Below are positions 41,023 through 49,379 of a stretch of DNA of 64,000 bases, piece by piece (the first letter of the stretch is position 1; each line of letters opens with the position of its first letter). Under the pieces are notes generated by a model. It was not told the origin of the DNA. It did not search any database and saw only the letters and a list, made by a program, of their open reading frames with translations. The position numbers were made by a program, and so were the translations under genes. Where the stretch lies: NCBI GenBank assembly GCA_024277255.1, contig JAJRVQ010000087.1:1-64000 (forward strand). The letters run 5' to 3'. The stretch comes from Acidobacteriota bacterium. Lineage in GTDB: Bacteria; Acidobacteriota; Thermoanaerobaculia; Multivoradales; SZUA-115.

Positions 41023-42861
41023 ATGAAGAACTTGCGTCTAGCCTCCGTACTAGCCTTCTTGATGGTCACAGTGCTGAGCGCTGTTGCCGGCGCTCAGTCG
41101 GTGGAGCCGCTGCTCTTCGCTGCCGCTCAGCGTTCGCGGCCGACGGAGGATCCACCGCTTCGACTGGCGGCGCAAAAGGTGCTGACTCCGTTTGCCGAGT
41201 TGGACAAGGCGATCGTTGAAGAGGGCCAGCTACTGGCCCAGATCAACCGCTGGAACGAAGAGGGCCGGGTTCCTACCAAGAACGGCTTCAGCCGCTCTCT
41301 CGGCAAGCGCCGGCCGGTTTCTTTCCGCCCCGGGGCTAGCGCCTGGGCAGCTGCGGCAGCCGCTCCCCATGCCGGCGGCTGGGCTGCGAAGAGCGCGACA
41401 GGGGATCTGGTCTGGGGGGCATCGGTGCGGGTCGAAGGCTCATACCGGCTGCGCCTCAGACTGACCCAAGTACAGTTGCCACCCGCGGCGCGGTTGTGGA
41501 TCTACTCCGGATCGGGTGAGTCGGGCGAGACGGTGGGGCCGTTCGGTGTGGAGGCCATGGTTGCGACAGGGGCGGGCAAGGGCGGCGAGCTGTGGACTCC
41601 ATCGGTGGCCGGTCCGGTGGCGCGGATCGAGGTGGCCGTTCCGATCTCAGCGCTCAAGGCGGGCGATCCTGCCCCCGGTTTCGTGCTGGACGAGGTGATG
41701 GAGATCGTGAAGTTGCGACCCGACTGGCGAGTGGAGGATGGCTCGGTGGCTCAAAGCGAGCTCGGCGAGTGCGTAATCGACGCCTCCTGCAGCAACTCCA
41801 TCCCTCTCAACTCGGCGACGTTGGCTCTGGTCCAAAGATCGGTGGCGGCGCTTCAGTTCGTCTCCAACGGTGTCAGCTTCTTGTGCACCGGCAGCCTGAT
41901 GGCGGATATCGCGCAGAGTGCGACTCCCTTCTTGTGGACGGCGAACCACTGTATTTCCAGCCCGGGAGAAGCGGCCTCGCTGGAGGCCTTCTGGGACTAC
42001 ACCAGCCTCGGCTGCAATGGGCCGGACCCGGATCTCGGTGGGCTCGAGCGGAGTTTCTCATCCACCCTGTTGTCGACGGGAGCCGCCTCGGACTTCACCT
42101 TGCTGCAACTCAACGGCATCCCGAACGGGCGGGTCTTCCTGGGTTGGAGCGCGGATCCGGCGCTAGTCTCGGCGGGAACCCAGGTGCACCGCGTCTCGCA
42201 CCCGCAGGGACAAGCCCAGCGCTACTCGCGCTCCACGATCAGCAGCTCGGTGCTGGCCTGCTTCAGTGCGCCGCAACCGCAATTCCTCTACCACACGACC
42301 AACCTGGGCGGCACCTTCGGCGGTAGCTCGGGAGCCGCGCTGTTGCTGCCCACCGGGCAGCTGGTCGGTCAGCTCACCGGCGGTTGCCCGCAAAACGCCG
42401 GCACGGATCCGTTCGATGGATGTGACTACGACAACGCCGAAGTCGACGGCTCCTTCGCTGCCAGCTTCTCCTCGGTGGCCCAGTTCATCGCCGGCGCACC
42501 GAGTGGGCCTTGCATCAACACCGACACGGATCTCTGCCTCAACAAGGACCGATTCAAGGTCGAGGTCGACTGGAGAACCCCCGCCGGGGCGACGGGTGAG
42601 GGCCAGGTGGTCCCCTTCCGCTCGGACAACTCAGGCCTCTACTACTTCTTCAATCCGAGCAACTGGGAGATGTTGATCAAGGTCCTGGATGGTTGCTCGC
42701 TCAACGGGCGCTACTGGGTTTTCTTCGCCGCCACCACCAATGTGGAGTTCACCGTCAAGGTCACCGACAGCCAGAGTGGCGTGGTCAAGCAGTACTTCAA
42801 TCCGCTCGGACAGTCGGCCGATGCGGTCACCGACACCGCGGCCTTCGCCACCTGTCCTTAG
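41023..42861 (+). CDS. Secreted trypsin-like serine protease (lysyl-endopeptidase-like)
   Basis: Signal peptide; triad contexts 'LWTANHCIS', 'DFTLLQLNG', 'GTFGGSSGAALLL'. Confidence 0.85.
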   Translation: MKNLRLASVLAFLMVTVLSAVAGAQSVEPLLFAAAQRSRPTEDPPLRLAAQKVLTPFAELDKAIVEEGQLLAQINRWNEEGRVPTKNGFSRSLGKRRPVSFRPGASAWAAAAAAPHAGGWAAKSATGDLVWGASVRVEGSYRLRLRLTQVQLPPAARLWIYSGSGESGETVGPFGVEAMVATGAGKGGELWTPSVAGPVARIEVAVPISALKAGDPAPGFVLDEVMEIVKLRPDWRVEDGSVAQSELGECVIDASCSNSIPLNSATLALVQRSVAALQFVSNGVSFLCTGSLMADIAQSATPFLWTANHCISSPGEAASLEAFWDYTSLGCNGPDPDLGGLERSFSSTLLSTGAASDFTLLQLNGIPNGRVFLGWSADPALVSAGTQVHRVSHPQGQAQRYSRSTISSSVLACFSAPQPQFLYHTTNLGGTFGGSSGAALLLPTGQLVGQLTGGCPQNAGTDPFDGCDYDNAEVDGSFAASFSSVAQFIAGAPSGPCINTDTDLCLNKDRFKVEVDWRTPAGATGEGQVVPFRSDNSGLYYFFNPSNWEMLIKVLDGCSLNGRYWVFFAATTNVEFTVKVTDSQSGVVKQYFNPLGQSADAVTDTAAFATCP

Positions 42862-42867
42862 CAGTCC

Positions 42868-43629
42868 TTAGCGACGGTCGCGCAGGAAGGGTAGCCGGCG
42901 GCGGACGCGAGCAACCTCTTCGGGGTCGAGGTCGGCGATGAGCAGGGTCTCTTGTTCGCTGGCGGTGGCCAGCGGCTCGCCCAGCGGCGAGAGAATACAG
43001 CTGTCGCCCGCGTAGTGGAGCTGGCCGCCGTCGCCGACGCGGTTGACCCCCACGACGTAGGCTTGGTTCTCGATCGCCCGCGCTTGGAGCAGTATCCGCC
43101 AGTGGCCCCGTCGCGCCTCCGGCCAGTTGGCGACCACCAGATAGACATCGGTGTCCGTCGCTCGCGCCCAGAACTCATCAGCGAAGCGCAGGTCATAGCA
43201 GATGAACAAGGTGCAGCGCAGACCCTCGATGGTCACCGTGACCAGCTCGCCGCCGGCCTGGTAGTGCTCGTCTTCACCGGCGTAGCTGAACGGGTGGATT
43301 TTCTTGTAGCGCTGGATCTCCCCGTTCGGTGCCACCAGCAGTAGGGTATTGAACGGCTTTTCGCCGGGCGCCTGCCGCTCGGCGATCGATCCCGCCAGCC
43401 AGATGGAGTGGTGGCGAGCTTGCTCGACGAGAAAGCGAGTCGAAGGCCCATCCGGCGCTTCCGCCACCCGATCGGTATTCATCGTGAAACCGTGGGCGAA
43501 CATCTCCGAGAGCACCACCAGCCGGCAGCCGGCGGCGGCGGCGGCGCAGATCCAGGGTGAGAGGTGAGCGAAGGTCGCCGCCGGGTCCTCCCAGCGGATG
43601 TCATGCTGAATGGCACCGACGCGGATCAT
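42868..43629 (-). CDS. Carbon-nitrogen hydrolase (omega-amidase-like)
   Basis: 'LVVLSEMFAHGFTMN', 'YKKIHPFSYAGEDEHYQAG', 'LFICYDLRFADEFW' (E/K/C triad). Confidence 0.9.
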   Translation of the reverse strand: MIRVGAIQHDIRWEDPAATFAHLSPWICAAAAAGCRLVVLSEMFAHGFTMNTDRVAEAPDGPSTRFLVEQARHHSIWLAGSIAERQAPGEKPFNTLLLVAPNGEIQRYKKIHPFSYAGEDEHYQAGGELVTVTIEGLRCTLFICYDLRFADEFWARATDTDVYLVVANWPEARRGHWRILLQARAIENQAYVVGVNRVGDGGQLHYAGDSCILSPLGEPLATASEQETLLIADLDPEEVARVRRRLPFLRDRR

Positions 43630-44810
43630 CGCGCTGTCCACCGGATCAACCGCTCGACCGCGGCATCGATGACCGAGGCCGGTTTGCAGAAGGCGAAGCG
43701 TACCAGCTGCCGGCCGTGCTCCTTGTGGATGTAGAAGGAGGTCGGTGGAATGGCCGCCACCCGTGCCTCCTCGACCATACGGTGGCAGAAGGCGACGTCG
43801 TCGTCTGAGCCGAGCGGCCGGAAGTCGGCGAGCACGAAGTAGCCGGAGGCTGGCGCCATGACGGCGAAACCGGCCTGCTCTAGACCGCTCAGCAGCCGGT
43901 CGCGCAGCGCACGATATTGCTCGGCCAGCCCCTCGTAGTAGTCATCGGGAGCGGCCAGCGCCGTGGCCATGGCCAGCTGCAGCGGCCCCGGTTGGCAGAA
44001 GCTGATGAACTGATGGGCCGTGCGCAGCGCCGAAGTCAGCGCCGGCGGTGCGCAGGTGAGGCCGATCTTCCACCCGGTCAAGCTGAACGTCTTGCCGGTG
44101 GAAGAGATGGTCACCGTGCGCTTTCGCATCCCCGGCAGACAGGCCAATGGTAGGTGGGTGCCGTCGTAGACCAGATGTTCGTAGACCTCGTCGCTCACCG
44201 CGATCAAATCGCGCCGCCGGCAAATCTCCGCCACCGCCTCCAGTTCGTCCCGAGTGAACACCTTGCCGCTCGGATTGTGCGGCGTATTCAACAGCACGAG
44301 CCGCGTGCGCTCGTTGATCACCGCATCGAGTTCGGCCGGATCGAAGGCAAACTCCGGCGAGCGCAGGGTCACCGCCCGCGGCGTCGCCCCCGCCATCGCC
44401 ACGCTGGCCAGGTAGGAGTCGTAGAAGGGCTCGAACAGAACCACCTCGTCTCCCGGCCCGCACAGCGCCTGCAACGAAGCGAAAATCGCCTCCGTCGCCC
44501 CGGCGTAGATCGTCACTTCGTCCATCGGATCGTAGTCGAGCCCATAGAACCGTCGCTGGTGCTCGGCGATCGCCTCCACCAACACCGGCTCGCCGCCACT
44601 GCGCCGATACTGATTGTGGCCCGCTCGCAACGCCGCAACCGCCGCCTCCTTGACAAACTCCGGCCCATCAAACCCCGGTGCCCCCTGCCCCAGGTTGACC
44701 GCGTCATGCTCCAAAGCGAGCTGATTCATCTCCGAGAAGATCGTCGTACCCAGGCCGCGGAGGTGGGGGGCTAAGAAGGGTGATTCCCTCATCGGGACAT
44801 TGTCTCGCAT
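43626..44810 (-). CDS. Class I/II aminotransferase (methionine/glutamine-type, YbdL-like)
   Basis: 'LGQGAPGFDGPEFVKEAA', 'LLNTPHNPSGKVFTRDEL', 'SSTGKTFSLTGWKIG'. Confidence 0.9.
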   Translation of the reverse strand: MRDNVPMRESPFLAPHLRGLGTTIFSEMNQLALEHDAVNLGQGAPGFDGPEFVKEAAVAALRAGHNQYRRSGGEPVLVEAIAEHQRRFYGLDYDPMDEVTIYAGATEAIFASLQALCGPGDEVVLFEPFYDSYLASVAMAGATPRAVTLRSPEFAFDPAELDAVINERTRLVLLNTPHNPSGKVFTRDELEAVAEICRRRDLIAVSDEVYEHLVYDGTHLPLACLPGMRKRTVTISSTGKTFSLTGWKIGLTCAPPALTSALRTAHQFISFCQPGPLQLAMATALAAPDDYYEGLAEQYRALRDRLLSGLEQAGFAVMAPASGYFVLADFRPLGSDDDVAFCHRMVEEARVAAIPPTSFYIHKEHGRQLVRFAFCKPASVIDAAVERLIRWTAR

Positions 44811-44911
44811 TTTGCGTCCAGTGTCCCCCGCAGTCCTACCTCGGCGGGCTCGCGGTTTGCTTTCAGGAGTGCTGCGAAGCTACTTGCGATCCGCCAGGAG
44901 GAACTACGACG

Positions 44912-44935
44912 GGCTCGGGCAAGCTTGCCCGAGCC
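44912..44935. terminator. 24-bp perfect palindrome GGCTCGGGCAAGCTTGCCCGAGCC
   Basis: Two 12-bp perfectly complementary halves, 10 bp past the stop of the minus-strand gene at 44945. Confidence 0.6.
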
Positions 44936-44944
44936 ACTATTTGC

Positions 44945-46099
44945 TCAAATGTCCACGGGAATCGTAGGAGGCTGAGGCCCGCAGCATTGCGGCAGAAGAG
45001 TTACGCTCGATTCGATCTCTACCTCGCCGTCGAAACGGATCACCGCGTAGAGGATCGTCCGATGCTTCTTGCTGGATTTGTATCGTAGGAACAGGTTGTT
45101 GCGAACGAAATTGACTTCTCTTTGGCCGACTGCTCCTTCCTGATGGAGAACCTCGAAGGCCAGCGGAGTTCGGTCTTCGGAATAGTCGAGGCGAACCGCC
45201 AGCAGGCCCGGCTCGTTAGCCCCAGAAAGCCAAGTGCGATGCAGACCAGCTTCCGGCAGGGGAATGGAGCGTTGCACGTTCGGATGCGGCGGTGCCATGA
45301 CTACCAGTGCGGTCCAGTCTTGAGCCTGGGTGGTTGCGGTAGCGAGACTCAGACTCGCTGAGTTCTGGGCCGCGAGCCAGGCGGCCAAGTCTAATGAAGA
45401 GGTATCGGTGCTTTCTCCAAAGTTCCCGGTCAATCCATCGCTCGAAGCCAAAGTCCACTCGTCCATCAGGTAGGTGATCTGCCCTTGGGTATCAACACGG
45501 CCCAAAGAGAACTCTGAGGCGATTTGCGGTAGGTCGAGGAGAGACTGAGGGATCTGTCCTCGGATGGGGAGCACGAAGGCAGTTCCCGCGCTACCACCTG
45601 CATTGCACTGGCTGCTGCACTGTTTGCAGGCTACGGCGGTTGTTGATCCACTCCTGGTGTCGATGTCAGGGCTGTTTACGTGAAAGATCGTGACCCCGGC
45701 CTTTGGAGTAAGATCAACTGTGTGCACATTACAGCAAGGCTTAGAGATGTACTGTTGCCCCATGCATTGGGTGGTATTACAGGTTATTGTGTACCCTTGA
45801 ATCCACGGTCCTTTGACATCGTTCACTCCCAGGCCAAAACCGCAGATCTCGGTACCTTGCTTGTCGAAGACCGTGCACACCTTGGTCTGAAGGAGGGCGT
45901 GCTTGTCGTTGTTGTCGGTGGTCCCCAAATAGGTCGCATTGGCGCCAGCTCTGACGTGAACGGTGTTTAATGTCGGTGGACTAAAAACAGGCCAAACGGA
46001 AGTTACGAAGAATTTTCCAGCCAGACTGGGTCTGGCAATGGAAAGTAGTAGGAGGACAGCCATGCAAGATGGTCTCAGGATGATCTTTAGTTTTAGCAT
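44945..46099 (-). CDS. Secreted Cys-rich hypothetical protein
   Basis: Signal peptide MLKLKIILRPSCMAVLLLLSIARPSLAG; Cys-rich 'CTVFDKQGTEIC...CNTTQCMGQQYISKPCCNVHTV...CKQCSSQC'. Confidence 0.75.
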   Translation of the reverse strand: MLKLKIILRPSCMAVLLLLSIARPSLAGKFFVTSVWPVFSPPTLNTVHVRAGANATYLGTTDNNDKHALLQTKVCTVFDKQGTEICGFGLGVNDVKGPWIQGYTITCNTTQCMGQQYISKPCCNVHTVDLTPKAGVTIFHVNSPDIDTRSGSTTAVACKQCSSQCNAGGSAGTAFVLPIRGQIPQSLLDLPQIASEFSLGRVDTQGQITYLMDEWTLASSDGLTGNFGESTDTSSLDLAAWLAAQNSASLSLATATTQAQDWTALVVMAPPHPNVQRSIPLPEAGLHRTWLSGANEPGLLAVRLDYSEDRTPLAFEVLHQEGAVGQREVNFVRNNLFLRYKSSKKHRTILYAVIRFDGEVEIESSVTLLPQCCGPQPPTIPVDI

Positions 46100-46100
46100 G

Positions 46101-46883
46101 TTATCCCTCGAACTCTCCAAGTGAGCCCATTCCAGATACGACTTCCTTCAGGAGGTAGGAGCGAAAGGCATCCCAGTCGTTTTTTGTTAGGTTTTTCTTG
46201 AGATTGGGGAGGAGTTGCTTGGCTGCCTCTAGACCTGGTGCGATTTTTGCTGCAGCGATCAATTCAGCAGTCTTGGAGACTGTCTCGCCACCTAGTGGTG
46301 CCAAGAATTGGGCGTCGGACTGGGCCACGGCGGAACGGAAGGTGCGGTAGGCTTCAAGCGTGCCGCCCAAGGCAGCTTCGGCGCGCTCTTGAAAGGCCCA
46401 GAATTCTTCGATCAGTGGCCGTATGGACTCACTAGCCTCGTCAAAGAGTGCTTGGCGTCCGGTGGCCGTGTCGAGGATGAGTTGGGCACCCAGCTCTGAG
46501 ATGCCGGAGTCTTGGAGTTTCTTCTCCAGGGTTTCTCGGTCGAAAATGTATGCTAAGTGGGTACTCGCAAACACATCGAAGGCCAACCACATGGGTATGA
46601 GTTCCGGGGTGTTTTCGGCACTGACAAAAAAGGTCAATGCTTGGCGTCGATCCTCGGTCAGCGGCTCTGCCTTCTCAGCAGCGACGTCGTCGAGGTAGCG
46701 CTTCTGGGCGGCTTGTGGACTACGGAAGGTTTCCCGATACGCCTCCGGGGTGAGATCGTCGGTGAGTGTCCACCATGCGACGGAGTCCGGGGGAAGATCG
46801 CGATCGTGGAACTGCGCTCGTAGTGACGAGGGAGCCACCAAGAACGAGGCGACGAACAAGATGGCGGTAACTGTACGAATCAT
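46101..46883 (-). CDS. Secreted hypothetical protein
   Basis: AGGAGG RBS 6 nt from ATG; signal peptide MIRTVTAILFVASFLVAPSSLRAQ. Confidence 0.75.
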   Translation of the reverse strand: MIRTVTAILFVASFLVAPSSLRAQFHDRDLPPDSVAWWTLTDDLTPEAYRETFRSPQAAQKRYLDDVAAEKAEPLTEDRRQALTFFVSAENTPELIPMWLAFDVFASTHLAYIFDRETLEKKLQDSGISELGAQLILDTATGRQALFDEASESIRPLIEEFWAFQERAEAALGGTLEAYRTFRSAVAQSDAQFLAPLGGETVSKTAELIAAAKIAPGLEAAKQLLPNLKKNLTKNDWDAFRSYLLKEVVSGMGSLGEFEG

Positions 46884-47180
46884 TCTGTACCTCCTAGTGC
46901 TCACCTAAGTTAGCGGCATACCGATGCTCCCGTTGAAACTATTTGAGCATGAGCTGATATAGTTGTCAAGGTGGAGGGCGAGTCGGTCTCTCCCGCCCGG
47001 CAGGGGGGCTTCTCCCGGAGGTTGCTCTGAGGGCACCCAGTGGTTGTTCGAAGCGAGGAGCTACAATGAGCACTAGCTTTCGCGAGACCGAGTCACGGGG
47101 TGAGAAGCTGTCGTTCCACGAGACAATCACCCCGGTGGCTCGGCGGGACGGCGAGTGCCGCCCAGGCCACGGAGACTCCC

Positions 47181-48620
47181 ATGTCCGCCGACCTTCCCCC
47201 CGATGAATTCCGCTCCGCCATGCACCGGGTGGCGGAGATGGTGGCGGACTATCTGGAGGAGGTGGAGGAGTATCCGGTCTTTCCGGCGGTGGCTCCCGGG
47301 GAGGTGGCGGCCTCGTTGCCGGTCTCGCCGCCGGTGGAGGGGGAGCCGATCGATCGAGTTCTCGACGACTACAAGGCTTTGATCGAGCCGGCGATGACCC
47401 ACTGGAACCACCCGGGTTTCATGGCCTACATCGCCACTACCGGCTCCGGGCCGGGGATCTTGGGCGAGTCGTTGGCGGCGGCGCTCAACGCCAACGCGAT
47501 GCTGTGGCGCACCTCGCCGGCGGCGACCGAACTCGAGGAGCGGGTTTGCGATTGGCTGCGTCAGATGTTGGATTTACCCGCTGCCTTCTCCGGCCATATC
47601 AACGACACGGCATCGATGAGCACGCTGCTGGCTCTCGCCGCGGCCCGCCAGCGCCTCTACCCGGAGACCCGCCGCAAGGGGGTGGCGGGAGGGCCGGTGA
47701 TGACGATCTATTGCTCGGATCAGACCCACTCCTCGATCGAGAAGTCGGCCATCGCGTTGGGCTTGGGGCTGGACCAGGTGCGCAAGATCGAGAGCGATGG
47801 CGACTTGCGTTTGCGTCCCGAGAAGCTCGCCGCCGCCATCGAGGAGGACCTCGCCGCCGGCTTCCATCCGATGGCGGTCGTCGCCTGTGCCGGCACCACC
47901 TCCACCGGCAGCGTCGATCCGATCCGCGCCGTGGTCGACATCTGCCGGCGCCATTGCTTGTGGCTTCACATCGACGCCGCCTACGCCGGCGGGGCGGCGA
48001 TCTGCGCGGAATACCGCGCCCTGATGGAAGGGCTCGAAGAGGCCGATTCGATCGTCGTCAACCCGCACAAATGGCTGTTCACCCCGGTCGATTGCTCGAT
48101 CCTCTTCAACCGCCACCCCGACCTCCTGCGCGAAGCCTTCTGGGTTCTCCCCGAGTACCTGAAAACCGACGACGGCGCGGTGACCAACCTGATGGACCTG
48201 GGTGTGCAATTGGGCAAGCGGTTCCGTTCGTTGAAGCTGTGGATGGTCATTCGCGCCTTCGGTGTCCGTGGGATGCAAGAGCGCATCCGCGAGCACTGCC
48301 GCCTCGCCGGTTGGCTGGCCGGCGAGATCGAATCCGCCCCCGGCTTTGAGCTGGCGGCCCCCGTCCCCTTCGCCATCGTCGCCTTCCGCGCCCGCCTGGA
48401 CGGGGCGAGCGGCGAACAAGAGGATGAGTTCAACGAGAGGCTGATGGCGCGGATCAACGCCGCCGGTCCGGTGATGCTCTCGCACAGCAAGCTCCACGGA
48501 CGCTACGTGCTGCGCGTCGTCATCGGGAACCTCAGAACCACCGAGAAGCACGTCCGGGCGGTGTGGCGGTTGATTCGCCAAGAGGCCGCCGCACTTCTCG
48601 CCGAGAGGAAGGCCGTATGA
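47181..48620 (+). CDS. PLP-dependent decarboxylase (aromatic-L-amino-acid decarboxylase family)
   Basis: 'HWNHPGFMAYIATTGSGPGILGE', 'CAGTTSTGSVDPI', 'WLHIDAAYAGGAAICAEYR', 'SIVVNPHKWLFTPVDCSILF'. Confidence 0.93.
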   Translation: MSADLPPDEFRSAMHRVAEMVADYLEEVEEYPVFPAVAPGEVAASLPVSPPVEGEPIDRVLDDYKALIEPAMTHWNHPGFMAYIATTGSGPGILGESLAAALNANAMLWRTSPAATELEERVCDWLRQMLDLPAAFSGHINDTASMSTLLALAAARQRLYPETRRKGVAGGPVMTIYCSDQTHSSIEKSAIALGLGLDQVRKIESDGDLRLRPEKLAAAIEEDLAAGFHPMAVVACAGTTSTGSVDPIRAVVDICRRHCLWLHIDAAYAGGAAICAEYRALMEGLEEADSIVVNPHKWLFTPVDCSILFNRHPDLLREAFWVLPEYLKTDDGAVTNLMDLGVQLGKRFRSLKLWMVIRAFGVRGMQERIREHCRLAGWLAGEIESAPGFELAAPVPFAIVAFRARLDGASGEQEDEFNERLMARINAAGPVMLSHSKLHGRYVLRVVIGNLRTTEKHVRAVWRLIRQEAAALLAERKAV

Positions 48621-49312
48621 GTTCGGATCCGTATCGTCCGATCCCTTACCGCCCCGAACGTCTCTCCCGAGATGAAAGCCGGCGGCGCGGTGAGGCGTTC
48701 TATCGCGAGATGGATCGGCGGCGCAGCGTCCGTTTCTTCTCCGAAGAGCCGGTACCCAAAGAGCTGATCGAAACCGCCATCCGCACCGCCTCGACCGCCC
48801 CTTCCGGTGCCCACCGCCAACCCTGGACCTTCGTCGCCGTCAGCGACCCCGAAACCAAACTCCAGATCCGCCAAGCGGCCGAGGAGGAAGAACGGCGCAG
48901 CTACCTAGGCGGCCGTATGCCCGAAGACTGGCTAGAGGCACTGGCCCCGCTGGGTACCGACTGGCAAAAGCCCTTCCTGGAGACCGTCCCCTGGCTCATC
49001 GTCGCCTTCGAACAAATCTGGAGCTTCAACCCCGACGGCAGCCGGCGCAAGAACTACTACGTCAAAGAAAGCGTCGGCCTAGCCTGCGGCCTCTTCCTCA
49101 CCGCCCTACACCACATGGGGCTAGCCACCCTCACCCACACCCCCAGCCCCATGCGCTTCCTCACCGAGATCCTAGGTCGCCCCGAAAACGAACGCCCCTA
49201 CATCCTCTTCCCCGTAGGCTACCCAGCCCCAGACTGCCAAGTCCCCGACATCCAAAGAAAACCCCTACAAGAAGTTGCCGTTTGGAACCCCAAGCCGCCC
49301 CAACCCGAATAG
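48617..49312 (+). CDS. Nitroreductase-family protein
   Basis: 'MDRRRSVRFFSEEPVPKELIETAIRTASTAPSGAHRQPWTFVAVSD'; ATGA overlap with decarboxylase. Confidence 0.88.
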   Translation: MSSDPYRPIPYRPERLSRDESRRRGEAFYREMDRRRSVRFFSEEPVPKELIETAIRTASTAPSGAHRQPWTFVAVSDPETKLQIRQAAEEEERRSYLGGRMPEDWLEALAPLGTDWQKPFLETVPWLIVAFEQIWSFNPDGSRRKNYYVKESVGLACGLFLTALHHMGLATLTHTPSPMRFLTEILGRPENERPYILFPVGYPAPDCQVPDIQRKPLQEVAVWNPKPPQPE

Positions 49313-49379
49313 CCCGACCCCTGCTCTCCCCGCTCCCCCAGTCAAACCAAGACCAGCTTCGCCATAAAATGCAGCCCAC

